NCBI GenBank assembly: GCA_020849275.1 | Contig: JADLGO010000054.1 | Coordinates: forward strand, 37,553 to 101,552 | Reading direction: 5' to 3' | Source: Chthonomonadales bacterium | GTDB lineage: Bacteria; Armatimonadota; Chthonomonadetes; Chthonomonadales; CAJBBX01 | Length of the DNA: 64,000 nt | Shown: positions 17,428 to 26,919 of the stretch, in pieces | Numbering within the stretch: position 1 is the stretch's first letter | Layout of the letters: each line of letters begins with the position of its first letter | Made by a program: the position numbers and the translations under genes | Notes under the pieces: model-generated | Seen by the model: the letters and a program-made list of their open reading frames with translations, nothing else | Databases searched by the model: none | What the model was told of the DNA's origin: nothing

Positions 17428-17924
17428 GGAGCCCCCCACCATCCACCCATCGCCGCCATGCCCGCCTCCACCGGCGCGCCGTTGGTCCGCCGCTCCACCG
17501 GCCGCGCCGGCGCCCCCACCACCGTCTGCCCGGGCGCCACATCGCGCGTGACCACCGCGTTCGCCCCGACCACCGCGCCCGCGCCGATGACCAGGTCGCG
17601 CTCCCGCTTGCACAGGAGCACCGCCCCCGCGCCGATCATCGTCCCGTCTCCCACCCGAATACGATGGGGCGAACCGATCCAGGTCTCCGAAGCCAGAGTC
17701 ACGTGGTGGTAGATCCGCACACCGTGCCCCAGCGTCACGTTCGGATGGATGACGACCCCCAGACCGTAGTGCTCCAGCGCGATGTCTCGCTCGATCTCCG
17801 CCTGATAGGGGAGAATCGCCCGGAACAACAGATAGTTCGCTAACTTGAGGAGCCGGGCTGCCCACACCAGCCGCCGACGGTACGCGCAGCAGCTAAGCCA
17901 CCAGAGGAACTCCGGGTTCAGCAT
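17424..17924 (-). CDS. Serine acetyltransferase-like hexapeptide transferase (EpsC-type)
   Basis: About 166 residues from MLNPEFLWWLSCCAYRRR; an earlier ATG at 18002 adds 26 residues that overlap the neighbouring GT4 gene and look like frame read-through. The core EIERDIALEHYGLGVVIHPN, HHVTLAS, VVGANAVVTRDV and VVGAPARPVE matches CysE/EpsC acetyltransferases. Enzymes like this recur in exosortase-linked exopolysaccharide loci, where they probably acetylate a sugar or make O-acetylserine for the glycan. It overlaps the exosortase start by 4 bp. Confidence 0.82.
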   Translation of the reverse strand: MLNPEFLWWLSCCAYRRRLVWAARLLKLANYLLFRAILPYQAEIERDIALEHYGLGVVIHPNVTLGHGVRIYHHVTLASETWIGSPHRIRVGDGTMIGAGAVLLCKRERDLVIGAGAVVGANAVVTRDVAPGQTVVGAPARPVERRTNGAPVEAGMAAMGGWWGAP

Positions 17925-17952
17925 CCCGCCGAGCCCACGCCTGGGCACGCGA

Positions 17953-19119
17953 TCAGCCACGGCCGCTCCCCACCACACGCGATCGGTCGCGCTCTCGTCC
18001 ATTCGCGGCCGCGGCCATCGCCACAGCCCGCCCGTCGCGCGCCAACTCGTCTTCGATGACCCGCAGGATCCCCCGGCGGAAGTTCTCCGCGCTGAATCGC
18101 ATGGCGTGCTCCCGGATCGCCGCCGGGTTCAGCGCGAGCGTGTCCAACCGGTTGACCGCCGCGCAGAGCGACTCGATCGTCTGCTCCCCGAACAGCACTC
18201 CCGTCACGCCGTCGATCTGTGAGTCGAGGGCGCCTCCGGCGCCGTAGGCGATGACGGGCCGGCCACAGGCGTTCGCCTCCACCGGGGCGATGCCGAAGTC
18301 CTCCTCGCCCGGCATCACGTACGCGAAGGCGCGCGACATCAGCCCCGCCAACTCCGTGTCGCTCACCCGCCCGCGAAACTCAACGCTGGCCCCCGCGCGC
18401 GCCCGAAGACGCTTCATCTGCCGCCCATCCCCCACCACGAGCAGGCGCCGACCCAGGCGCGTGAACGCTTCAATCGCCAGGTCGATCCGCTTGTACGGGA
18501 TACACCGCGAGGCGATCAGGTAGTAGTCTTCCACCTCCGACGATATCTGGAACCGCTGCACGTCGACGGGAGGGTGCACGATGTCGCACTCTCGCCGGTA
18601 GAACTTCTCGATGCGGCGCGCCACGATGCGGGAGTTGGCGATGAAGCGGTCCACACGGCTCGTGGCCACGGCGTCCCACACGCGCAGGTAGTGAAGCCCG
18701 GGAGCGAGCAGGCCGCGCAGGAAGCGCCCGGCACGCTCGTTCTTCATGTAGCCGCGCGCCATCCAGGCGAAGCGCATCGGCGTATGGCAATAGGTCACAT
18801 GGAGCGTGTCCGGAAGAGTCACCACGCCCTTGGCGAAAGCCGAGGAGGAGCTGATCACCAGGTCGAAGCCGCTCAGGTCCATGCCCTCAAAGGCAATCGG
18901 GTAGAGCATGAGGGCCAAGCGGTGCAGCCGGCGCTTCAGGGGCATCCACTGGAGGAAGGTTGTGTGGATGTCCCACGTCCGATAGTATGTCGGCATGGTG
19001 GCGGCATCGTAGACCGAGGTATAGACGGGGGCGTCCGGGAACATGTCGTGGAGCACCTCCACGACCTTCTCCGCTCCACCCATCTGCGTCAGGAAATCGT
19101 GAACGATCGCAACCTTCAT
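17953..19119 (-). CDS. Glycosyltransferase family 4 (mannosyltransferase-like)
   Basis: 388 residues. MKVAIVHDFLTQMGGAEKVV is the N-terminus typical of the WbaZ/mannosyltransferase-like GT4 subgroup, followed by YCHTPMRFAWM and DRFIANSRIVARRIEKFYRR. The donor half has YYLIASRCIPYKRIDLAIEA and MPGEEDFGIAPVEANACGRP with the EX7E motif (EDFGIAPVE). The ATG follows a GAGG; 30 further upstream residues are Arg/Ala-rich and not family-like. It is the third gene of the operon after the initiating transferase and Wzc, so it probably adds the second or third sugar. Confidence 0.88.
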   Translation of the reverse strand: MKVAIVHDFLTQMGGAEKVVEVLHDMFPDAPVYTSVYDAATMPTYYRTWDIHTTFLQWMPLKRRLHRLALMLYPIAFEGMDLSGFDLVISSSSAFAKGVVTLPDTLHVTYCHTPMRFAWMARGYMKNERAGRFLRGLLAPGLHYLRVWDAVATSRVDRFIANSRIVARRIEKFYRRECDIVHPPVDVQRFQISSEVEDYYLIASRCIPYKRIDLAIEAFTRLGRRLLVVGDGRQMKRLRARAGASVEFRGRVSDTELAGLMSRAFAYVMPGEEDFGIAPVEANACGRPVIAYGAGGALDSQIDGVTGVLFGEQTIESLCAAVNRLDTLALNPAAIREHAMRFSAENFRRGILRVIEDELARDGRAVAMAAAANGRERDRSRVVGSGRG

Positions 19120-19281
19120 GGGCCGTCGTTCCTCGCCCTTCGCAACGGCGCCGCGCGCCTCCGACGCGCGCTCCGCCAACGTTGCATTCGCTCGTCGCCC
19201 AGCCATCAAGCCGCTCCTCCGAAACAGCGGGGCGCTCTTGCCGGATACGCCGGCGCAACCCTTCGCGTCTCCGGCGCCGAC

Positions 19282-21525
19282 CTACTCCTCCGACGTGTCG
19301 TGTCCGCGCGGCATCGACGGGCCGATCGTGCCGTCGCTCAGGTCCCAGAGTTCCGAGCCCGCATCGTGATAGCCGTTGCCTCTCCGGCCGTCGCGCCTTG
19401 CGCCCGCCCCGCTGTAGGCGTAGTAGTAGCGGTAGGTGTGGGCGTGCTCGCGCGGCGCGCGGTTCACGAAGAAGACCATCGTGTCCGGCGCGGCCGCCGA
19501 AAGCGCCGCCACCGTGTCGCGCACAATGCCCTGGTCCACCAACCCGGCGCCAACCACGTAGAGGATGCAGTCGACGTGCGGCGCCAGGAGCAGCGCGTCC
19601 GCCACGGCCGTGCAAGCGGCGGCGTCCAGCACCACCACGTCGGCCTCCGCGCGTAGCCGCTCGAGTGTCTCCTTGAGCACGGGCAGGGAGAGCAGCTCGG
19701 TCGGATTGTGCACCATCGGGCCGGCGTGCACCAGGTAAAGGTTCGGCGTGTCCGTCGAGACGATCGCCTCGGAGAGCGGCATCTCTCCGGTCAGCACGTC
19801 GGAGAGACCACTCGTCTCGGCAGTCCCGAATATGCGGCTCATCGATGGGCGGCGCACGTCCGTGTCGACCAGGATCACGCTCTTGCCCGATCGCGCGATG
19901 GTGCGCGCCATCGCCGCCGCCGTGACGGATTTCCCCTCGCCAGGAATGGCGCTCGTGACCAGGATGATCTGCTGATGCCACGGGTCGGCGTGCCCGGTGC
20001 TCCGCAGCGCCAGCGAGAGGTTGGCGCGCGCCAGGCTGTAGGCATCCACCGCGGGCACGCGCGAGTCGCCGGTCGCGAGGCCCTCGATGTCGGAGCGCGG
20101 GATCCGCGGGAGCACCCCCACCACCGGCCCGTTCACCAGCCGCCGCACGTCGTCCACGCTGCGCACCCTCCGATCCGACTGCTCCAGAAGAAGCACCGAC
20201 ACGATGGCCAGGAAGACGCCGATGGCCCCGCCGAACAGGAGATCGCGCGAGCGGCTCGGGCGGAACGGATCGTCCGGCACGAAGGCATACTGGGCGATCT
20301 GCACGTTGCCGCTGGCCATGTCCTTGTCGAGCCGCACGGAGTTGAGAGCCGTCTGCAGGGACGTGTAGAGATTGCGCGCGAGCTCGGCGTTCCGAACCAG
20401 CCGGGCGTACTCCATGTTGAGTCGCGGCACGCCGGAGATCTGGCCCCGGAGCTGGTCGCGGAACCGGGCCGCCGCATCCAGCTTGGCGCGCGTGAAGAGC
20501 GTCTCAAGCTGCGCTTGCCGATACTCCTCGGCCAGCGTGCCCTGCGCCTCGAGGGTCGGGCGCTTGTCCTGCACGCGCGTCCGCAAGGCCTGGGCGAGTT
20601 GCGTCTTTACGAACGCGATCTCCCCATCGACCTTGCGAACCTCCGGGTGCGCGGGCATGTACTGGCGCAGGAGCGTGGCGCGCTGCAACTCGAGATCGTT
20701 GAGCTTGGCCTGCAAGCTCCCGAGGGCGCCGTCGTCGCGAACGCCGCCGGTACCGGCGATAGCGGCATTGGCCCCGCGCAGCCGCTGCTCCGCTTCGCGA
20801 AGGCGCGCACCGCCGGCGGCAAGCACCTGCTTGAGTTGCTGCACCTCGGCGTCGCGCGCCATATACTCGTCCGCCAGCGCCTTCTGCTGCGCGGAGACAT
20901 CCGCGGTCCTGTGTTGGCGGTTAAACTCGGCCTGCAGCGCCTCTGCCTCGATCATCTGGGTCCGCGCACGAGCGGCGCGCGTCTCCAGACTGCTGGAGGT
21001 GTCTTGCGCGTTTTGCTGCGCCACCTCACGCTTCCATTGCACGAAGGCCTGGCAAACCGCGTTGGTCAGATCCTCGGCCTCCACGCGGCTCCCAGCCTCC
21101 ACGCTCACGTTGAGAAGGTTCGTGTCCCTGGGCGCCGTGGCGCTGATGCTCTCCTGAAGATCCTCGACGTCCTCGGGGATGGCGTCGAGCGGCTTGCCCT
21201 TGGAGAGCGCGTCGTTCTTCATCCAATCGATGGTCCGCCGGGCCATCGCGATGCTCTGGAGCATCGCGATCTGAGTCTCGGAGGTCTCCACCATCGGAGA
21301 GGTCGAGACGGTCTGCCCACCGGAGCCGACAACCGCGGCGCGCTGGATCAGGATCATCTGCGCGCTGCCGCGCCAGCGCTTCGGCGTGCTCTTCGATACG
21401 AAGTAGGCCGTGCCCAGCGAAAACGCCAGCATTAGAACGATCACCCATAGCCGCCGCCAGAGTACCTTCAGGACATCGCCGGCGGTTACGGTCGGGTGCG
21501 ACTCAGCGGGTTGCACGAGATCCAT
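19282..21525 (-). CDS. wzc: Wzc-like polysaccharide co-polymerase with BY-kinase domain
   Basis: 747 residues. A Wzz domain runs from the first membrane helix (RLWVIVLMLAFSLGTAYFVS) through a long periplasmic coiled coil (residues about 180-390) to the second helix near residue 440 (LLFGGAIGVFLAIVSVLLL). The cytoplasmic BY-kinase has Walker A PGEGKSVTAAAMA near residue 520, Walker A' VILVDTDVRRPS and Walker B VVVLDAAACTAVAD. A C-terminal tyrosine cluster (TYRYYYAYSG, GNGYHD) would be the autophosphorylation site. It controls chain length and export. The ATG has GGAG 5 nt upstream. It is second in the sigma-54-promoted operon. Confidence 0.9.
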   Translation of the reverse strand: MDLVQPAESHPTVTAGDVLKVLWRRLWVIVLMLAFSLGTAYFVSKSTPKRWRGSAQMILIQRAAVVGSGGQTVSTSPMVETSETQIAMLQSIAMARRTIDWMKNDALSKGKPLDAIPEDVEDLQESISATAPRDTNLLNVSVEAGSRVEAEDLTNAVCQAFVQWKREVAQQNAQDTSSSLETRAARARTQMIEAEALQAEFNRQHRTADVSAQQKALADEYMARDAEVQQLKQVLAAGGARLREAEQRLRGANAAIAGTGGVRDDGALGSLQAKLNDLELQRATLLRQYMPAHPEVRKVDGEIAFVKTQLAQALRTRVQDKRPTLEAQGTLAEEYRQAQLETLFTRAKLDAAARFRDQLRGQISGVPRLNMEYARLVRNAELARNLYTSLQTALNSVRLDKDMASGNVQIAQYAFVPDDPFRPSRSRDLLFGGAIGVFLAIVSVLLLEQSDRRVRSVDDVRRLVNGPVVGVLPRIPRSDIEGLATGDSRVPAVDAYSLARANLSLALRSTGHADPWHQQIILVTSAIPGEGKSVTAAAMARTIARSGKSVILVDTDVRRPSMSRIFGTAETSGLSDVLTGEMPLSEAIVSTDTPNLYLVHAGPMVHNPTELLSLPVLKETLERLRAEADVVVLDAAACTAVADALLLAPHVDCILYVVGAGLVDQGIVRDTVAALSAAAPDTMVFFVNRAPREHAHTYRYYYAYSGAGARRDGRRGNGYHDAGSELWDLSDGTIGPSMPRGHDTSEE

Positions 21526-21668
21526 CTTGCTCCGTACGCATCGCCTCGGCGCGGCCACGACGGCCCGCGCAAGGCGATTACAGCCTGGCTACTCCATCAC
21601 GATCGGACTCGAATGGCATGCGCGGGCCGACCTCCCCGCGGTTCCACCAAGGCGGGGCGACTCGCGCG

Positions 21669-21693
21669 CACGGCCCGCCGTCGGCGGGCCGTG
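21669..21693. terminator. Perfect 11-bp hairpin between the sugar transferase and wzc genes
   Basis: CACGGCCCGCC and GGCGGGCCGTG flank a 3-nt loop in the 228-bp gap between the sugar transferase stop and the wzc start. No T-tract follows on the minus strand, so it may attenuate transcription or protect the RNA end instead of terminating fully. Nothing else was recognised in this gap. Confidence 0.45.
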
Positions 21694-21753
21694 GAGGCCA
21701 CAGGCAGCTACGCTGCCCCCTCCTGAACCCACGGCGGCGCGCTGTCTAGCGCT

Positions 21754-22479
21754 TCAGTGGGCGCCCCGCGCGAAAATCACTGCGGGCACCGTCTGGAGCA
21801 GCAGCTTCACGTCCCCCCAGAACGTCATCGTGTCGATATAGGCGTGGTCCAACTCCATCCAGTGCTCGAAGCCCACGTTGCTGCGGCCACCGACTTGCCA
21901 GAGGCAGGTCAGGCCCGGCTTGACGGCAAGCCGCCCCTTCTCCCAGGCGCCGTACTGCTCGACCTCCCAGGGCACCGGGGGACGAGGCCCGACCAGCGAC
22001 ATGTCGCCACGGAGCACATTCCACAACTGGGGCAGTTCGTCGAGGCTGAACTTGCGCAGAACGGCGCCCACGCGGGTCACCCTCGGGTCCCTCTTCATCT
22101 TGAAGATAGGGCCGCTGACCTCGTTGAGGTGCTGGAGCGAGGCGCGCAGCGACTCCGCCTCGGCGCACATCGACCGGAACTTATACAGGGTAAAATGGCG
22201 ACCGCCGAGCCCCGCGCGCGTCTGGCGGAAGAACACCGGGCCGCGCGATGTACGCTTCACGAGCGCGGCGATCACGAGCAGCAACGGCGAGCTGAGCGCC
22301 AGGAGGACGACCGACACGACCACGTCTAGAACGCGCTTCGCCCGGGCGTAGGGAACGGCCTTCAGCGGGATGCCCGCGCACGGGGCGGCCGCGCGACCGG
22401 AAGCCGAGGGCGGCTCCTGAACCGCTATGGCAGAGGAGAGTGAGCTGAGCGGCAAGTCCGCGGAGCGAGCGGTCAACAT
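21754..22479 (-). CDS. Undecaprenyl-phosphate sugar phosphotransferase (initiating glycosyltransferase)
   Basis: 241 residues: a variable N-terminus, one membrane helix (VLDVVVSVVLLALSSPLLLV), then the bacterial sugar transferase catalytic domain. Motifs present are PVFFRQTRAGLGGRHFTLYK, FRSMCAEAE, KFSLDELPQLWNVLRGDMSL, VGPRPPVPWEVEQY and KPGLTCLWQVGGRS. It transfers a sugar-1-phosphate to the lipid carrier and so starts repeat-unit synthesis. It is a short single-helix form of the WbaP/PglC type without the long N-terminal region. I chose the ATG behind GGGAGAA; another ATG lies 17 codons upstream. It is the first gene behind the sigma-54 promoter at 22598-22613. Confidence 0.9.
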   Translation of the reverse strand: MLTARSADLPLSSLSSAIAVQEPPSASGRAAAPCAGIPLKAVPYARAKRVLDVVVSVVLLALSSPLLLVIAALVKRTSRGPVFFRQTRAGLGGRHFTLYKFRSMCAEAESLRASLQHLNEVSGPIFKMKRDPRVTRVGAVLRKFSLDELPQLWNVLRGDMSLVGPRPPVPWEVEQYGAWEKGRLAVKPGLTCLWQVGGRSNVGFEHWMELDHAYIDTMTFWGDVKLLLQTVPAVIFARGAH

Positions 22480-22597
22480 CCCTGGCGCTTCTCCCTCGCA
22501 GAGATCGCATGTACTGGATGCGCGACCCACCCCGAAGCGCCGCGAACGCGAGCGGGCCGGGGGCGATGGCCGCTGACATACTGCCGATCATGGTTAT

Positions 22598-22613
22598 TGC
22601 AAGTTTCGTGCCA
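22598..22613 (-). promoter_or_regulatory. Consensus sigma-54 (-24/-12) promoter of the polysaccharide/exosortase operon
   Basis: On the minus strand the site reads TGGCACGAAACTTGCA: the -24 element TGGCAC and -12 element TTGCA with GG and GC exactly 10 nt apart, a full match to the RpoN consensus. It points at the sugar transferase start about 107 nt downstream of the expected transcription start. By analogy with other PEP-CTERM/exosortase species, a PrsR-type activator would be expected to drive it; no such gene is in this window. Confidence 0.8.
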
Positions 22614-22671
22614 CAGCCCGAAACCTGAGCGACGGACCCGCAGATCGGCCGGGCCGCCGCGATGCCACGCG

Positions 22672-23796
22672 TCATGGGGAGGCGCCGTCGCGCGTCCTGT
22701 CCTCCTCTTCGGTGGCCTCCCGTGCGGTGAGCGCGATGACCCCCGAGCGCGCCCGGTAGGCTCCCCCGTGCTCGCGCCGGTACTGGTTGCAGTTGCGGCA
22801 GGGAAGCGGGAAGTCGCCCGGCGCCACCGGCCCGCGGCGGAAGAGCTGCCGGGCCCGCCGCGAGGACTCGCCGTTGTAGAGAGACATCACGGAACGGTCC
22901 GCCAGGTTACCCATTCGGCCGAGGTTCTGATAGACCGGGCACCGTGCCAGCTCGCCGTCCGAGCGCACCACCGCCCCGCGCCACAGCCAGTAGCAGTGCC
23001 ATCCGTGCCGCGGCGCGTCGGGGTCCTGGCGCATGTGCCCCCACTCCGGCGCATGCGGAAGCCACTTCCGCTCCAGAGCCGGCTCCCACTCCATCCCCCG
23101 CATCGGCGCCAACCGGAGCCGCACGCCCATCTCCCGCGCCATCGCGCGGGCCCGCGGGATCTCCGACACGTTGTGCGCGTTCACCAGGAACTGCCACTCG
23201 ATCTCCAGTCGGCTGCGCTGCCGGCGTCGCGCATCGGCCAGAAGCCACAGGTTCCGGAGCGCCACCTCGACCCGGCCCCCGACCCGATAGGCCCCGTAGC
23301 TCGCCTGCGTAACGCCGTCGATCGCGCAGACCAGATAATCCAGGCTGGAGGCGGCGATCTCATCGGCCATGCGCGGAGTCACCAGTGTGCAGTTGGTGCT
23401 GACCAGGGTGAAGATGCGCCGCCGGTGCGTGCGCTCGATCACCTCGCGGGTCAGCGGCCAATCGATGAGCGGCTCGCCCAGGCCGAAGATGTGGCACTGG
23501 AACAGGTAGTCGCCGAGCTCGTCGAGCACGCGCTCGTAGAGGTCGAGCGAGAGCCGGCGCGCGGGCTTCGGCCGGGGGTCGGGGTGCAGCTCCCGCTCGC
23601 AGAGGGGGCAGTGCAGGTTGCAGTGGTAGACCGGCTCGACGTGCAAGATGTACGGGAGCGTGCGCACGTCGTCCCGCCGGCACCGGTAGGCCCACTCCGT
23701 GCGGAGGGCGTTCCACGCCTTGCGGGGCGTGGCGTACCGGAGGAGAGGCTTGACGTAGACGTGCCAGACCCGCCCGGGATTCTCGTAGTTAAGCAC
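22672..23796 (-). CDS. Radical SAM/SPASM domain enzyme
   Basis: 374 residues from a GTG start. The radical SAM cluster motif CNLHCPLC (Cx3Cx2C) lies near residue 59, followed by HIFGLGEPLIDW (the GGEP-like SAM-binding strand) and TLVSTNCTLVTP. A C-terminal SPASM-type region has a Cys in RCPVYQNLGRMGN and PCRNCNQYR for an auxiliary Fe-S cluster. Such enzymes modify peptides or sugars by radical chemistry; no precursor peptide is obvious nearby. It is 80 bp downstream of the fucokinase gene on the same strand and ends 59 bp before the sigma-54 site of the polysaccharide operon. The substrate is unknown. Confidence 0.85.
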   Translation of the reverse strand: MLNYENPGRVWHVYVKPLLRYATPRKAWNALRTEWAYRCRRDDVRTLPYILHVEPVYHCNLHCPLCERELHPDPRPKPARRLSLDLYERVLDELGDYLFQCHIFGLGEPLIDWPLTREVIERTHRRRIFTLVSTNCTLVTPRMADEIAASSLDYLVCAIDGVTQASYGAYRVGGRVEVALRNLWLLADARRRQRSRLEIEWQFLVNAHNVSEIPRARAMAREMGVRLRLAPMRGMEWEPALERKWLPHAPEWGHMRQDPDAPRHGWHCYWLWRGAVVRSDGELARCPVYQNLGRMGNLADRSVMSLYNGESSRRARQLFRRGPVAPGDFPLPCRNCNQYRREHGGAYRARSGVIALTAREATEEEDRTRDGASP

Positions 23797-23875
23797 CGGG
23801 CGCGCTCGCCGCGGGCGCCGGTTCCGGGTACGCGGGCCGCGCGGCCCGTTCCGACCGATACGGCAATGTCCGCTC

Positions 23876-26770
23876 CTAGCTCCTGGTCACCTCGAGGCCG
23901 GTCTGCGAGACGCGCACGTCCACGAACCGGGCACGCGCGTTCGGCGGGCGCTCCGTCAAGATGCGCCGCACCCGCCCCGCCGCCTCCTCGTCCCTGGCCA
24001 GCATCAGCAGGTAGCCGCCCCCGCCCGCACCCAGCAGCTTGCACGCCGCCAGGCAGTCCTCCACGGGCTCCAGCACCGCCCGCACCTCCGGCGGGTCCGT
24101 CCCCGCGTCCAGGCGCCGATTCAGGCGCCAGCTCCGGCGCACCGCCTCGCACACCCGCTCCCAGTCGCCGCGCTGGATGGCGTCCGCCGCGAAGTCGGCG
24201 TTGGCGCCGATGGACCGCAGCACCTCCAGCCGCTCGCCAGCGTTGAGGGACATCCCGCGCACGATCTCCTGCAGGATACCCTTCGCCAGGCGCGTGAGCC
24301 CCGTGTAGTAGAGCAGCACGCACCGGCGCGGCCCCTCCGCGGAGAAGACGTGCTCCGGCAGCCACCGGAAGGTCATCTCCTGCGCGACTCCCGGCTGCGT
24401 GGCGACGTGCTTGACGCCCCGCAGCACGCCTCCCGCCTGGTCTTGCCAGCCGCCCCCCGTCGTCAGGAGCTGCTCCAGGGCGAGGGTGCGCCGCATCACC
24501 TCGCGGGCGTCCCAGCCCAGACCACACAACTCGCCCAGCGTCCCCAGGAGCGTGGCGGCCAGGATGCTGCTCGTCCCGAGCCCGGAGCCCTGCGGCACCG
24601 CCGCCAGCAGCGAGATCTCGATCCCGCCCCCGAACGCCTCCATCTGCGCGCGCAGCGACCCGCATCCGCCCTCCGCGTGGAACTCCGGCAGGAATCCGGC
24701 GAGCGCCAGCGCCGCCTTCGCCAGCGCGAACTCGCTCCCCGGCCGCGCGTACTCCGCGAGCTGCTCGTAGCGCTCGATGCGCTCCGCCGCCCCCAGATCG
24801 ATCGAGCGCACCACGATCTCCGGCCGCTCCGACAGGCGGGCGAACACCTGGATGGGCGGCTGCCCGTTGAGCTCCGCCGCCACGTTCACCACGCGCCCGC
24901 CATGCTGCAAACAGTAGGGCGGAGTGTCGGTCCACCCGCCCGCCAGGTCCAGCCGCACCGGTGAGCGCCCCCAGACGATCTGGTCCGCGAGCACCCCGCA
25001 GGCCGGCAGCACCGGAGCGCTTCGGACCGGCGCGACCAGAGCCTCGCGCAGGCAGGCGAACGCGGCGGCCTCCTCGGCGTCGCCGGGCTCGCCCCGGTGC
25101 CGCCGCACCGCCGCGCGCCACATGTGCTCGTGCATGCGCGCGAGCGGCGGCTCCTCCGGCCGGGGCTCCTCCTCCGGCAGCGGCGCGCCCGATTCCGCCG
25201 GGATCCGGGCCGTCTCCTCCAGGTCGAGCCGGTAGAAGACGCTCGTCCGGCGGTTGGCGTACATCGTGCGCAGCGCGAGCTCGCGGTTGGCGGCGCGCCG
25301 GCCAAGGAGCGCCGCGACGTCGACTCGATCGCGGATCTGCTCCGCCGAGAGCCGGATGGAAGCAAGCCAGAGAGCGCGAGGCTCCGGGCTCTCCAGCGGC
25401 GCACCCTGGAAGAGCCACTCGATGAATCGCGGCTCCAGCGCCGCCTCGCCGACGACCGGGAAGAGCGGAGCCTCCTGAAGGTCGAGGTCTGGCGCGATCC
25501 CCGCCTCATCGAGGGCGATGCCGCGGGCGGCGAACCACGCAGCGGCAGGCCGGCCGAGCCAGGTAGTGCCCGCATCGGATACCGCGCCGCGGAAAGGGTC
25601 GTCGATGCCGTAGACGCGCACACAGAACCCCTCCGGCCTCACTGGCACGAAATCCAGGCATACTCCGGGCTCCAGCCGCAGGTCCCAGGCGTTCTCCGGC
25701 ACGCCCGTCAGCACGTGCTCGGAGGCCAGATGCCAGCTCGCCGGCACAACCGCGTTCTCGATCCAGAGCGTGCGGTTCGCCGACTGCCGAATCGGCGGAT
25801 CGACCCGGGAGTTCTGCGTGATCTGGTCGGGATGCGCCCGCAGCGCGAGCGCCGTGTGCTGCCGGCCCTGGTTCTGTAGCGCCCATACCGCCTCCACGAG
25901 CTGCCGACTGGAGCCCAGATGGTAGAACTCCGGCTCCGGCATGGAGGCCACCGCGCACCGGAGGCCGCTCACCAGGGGGTCACGCGCGCGCGGGCAACTC
26001 CCGAGCGCCAGGCCCAGGCCGGCGTAGAGCTCATACGGCCTCGGGCGGCCGCCCTCGAAATCACCGCGCCCGGCGTCCCACCCGGAGCGCGCCATCAGGA
26101 GCTCCACCGCCCGTTCCCCGAGCAGCCACATCCCCGTGTCGACCAGGAACGCGTACTCCTCGCCGAGCTCGCGGATCTCCTCCTCGCCCGGTTTCTGCAG
26201 CATGAAGGCCAGTTCGTTGTCCGCGCCGCGCGACAGGAAGAAGACGCCGAAGTGCTGCGCGATCGCCGGCTCCACGCGCATCCCGAGCGCCACCACGTCA
26301 GCCTCCGGGAAGGGCGGGAGCTCCTCGGCAAACCGCAGCAGCACGTCGCCGCTCGCCACCATGACGGCCGCGCCGCCGGGCGCGTGGGCGAGCACCCGCC
26401 GGTAGGAGGCGGCCTGCAGATCGAGAAGGTCCTGGTCGAGCCGGTGACCGGTGGACCAGCGCATCACGGGGATGGGGATGAAGGGCTTGCCCACGGGCGC
26501 ATAGGCCGGCAGCCGGCGGCTCTGGCCACCGCCGTGGATCACCAGCTTGCGCGAGCGCCTCAGCCACTCGCCGAACGAAACCTCCCGCCCCCCGCCACGC
26601 CAGGCCTGGGCGAGCAGGTGGGCCGTGCCGGCCCCGGAGCCAATGCGCTCGCCCGGCGGGTCGCAGCCGGCGAACCACCGCGCGGCCCGCCGCGAATCGA
26701 CCGATGAGAAGGCCCGGGACATCGCCTCGGGCAGCGAGATAAGGCTCTCGATCGACGTCGCATCGCGCAT
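23876..26770 (-). CDS. fkp: Bifunctional fucokinase / fucose-1-phosphate guanylyltransferase (FKP-like)
   Basis: 964 residues, close to the length of Bacteroides FKP (about 950). The N-terminal guanylyltransferase part has KLVIHGGGQSRRLPAYAPVG and KPFIPIPVMRW. The C-terminal GHMP kinase has PVRLDLAGGWTDTPPYC, the ATP loop PQGSGLGTSSILAATLLG and GGWQDQAGG, and LGAGGGGYLLMLA near the end. By family knowledge it converts L-fucose (also L-galactose or D-arabinose) to the sugar-1-phosphate and then to the GDP-sugar, a donor for fucosylated surface glycans. Its place beside the polysaccharide operon fits that role. Both active sites look intact. Confidence 0.9.
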   Translation of the reverse strand: MRDATSIESLISLPEAMSRAFSSVDSRRAARWFAGCDPPGERIGSGAGTAHLLAQAWRGGGREVSFGEWLRRSRKLVIHGGGQSRRLPAYAPVGKPFIPIPVMRWSTGHRLDQDLLDLQAASYRRVLAHAPGGAAVMVASGDVLLRFAEELPPFPEADVVALGMRVEPAIAQHFGVFFLSRGADNELAFMLQKPGEEEIRELGEEYAFLVDTGMWLLGERAVELLMARSGWDAGRGDFEGGRPRPYELYAGLGLALGSCPRARDPLVSGLRCAVASMPEPEFYHLGSSRQLVEAVWALQNQGRQHTALALRAHPDQITQNSRVDPPIRQSANRTLWIENAVVPASWHLASEHVLTGVPENAWDLRLEPGVCLDFVPVRPEGFCVRVYGIDDPFRGAVSDAGTTWLGRPAAAWFAARGIALDEAGIAPDLDLQEAPLFPVVGEAALEPRFIEWLFQGAPLESPEPRALWLASIRLSAEQIRDRVDVAALLGRRAANRELALRTMYANRRTSVFYRLDLEETARIPAESGAPLPEEEPRPEEPPLARMHEHMWRAAVRRHRGEPGDAEEAAAFACLREALVAPVRSAPVLPACGVLADQIVWGRSPVRLDLAGGWTDTPPYCLQHGGRVVNVAAELNGQPPIQVFARLSERPEIVVRSIDLGAAERIERYEQLAEYARPGSEFALAKAALALAGFLPEFHAEGGCGSLRAQMEAFGGGIEISLLAAVPQGSGLGTSSILAATLLGTLGELCGLGWDAREVMRRTLALEQLLTTGGGWQDQAGGVLRGVKHVATQPGVAQEMTFRWLPEHVFSAEGPRRCVLLYYTGLTRLAKGILQEIVRGMSLNAGERLEVLRSIGANADFAADAIQRGDWERVCEAVRRSWRLNRRLDAGTDPPEVRAVLEPVEDCLAACKLLGAGGGGYLLMLARDEEAAGRVRRILTERPPNARARFVDVRVSQTGLEVTRS

Positions 26771-26919
26771 GGTTCCGGCCCTCCGCTGCCTTTCTTCGCC
26801 GGCGAGCCGCGCGACTCCCGGCGCCGGGGATCGTCACCGCAGAATCTGAGCCAGCGCGCGCCGCGCGGTACTATCTCCGAGTGGGAAGCACCCACGCCGC
26901 AGGAAGGAACGCTACGCAT

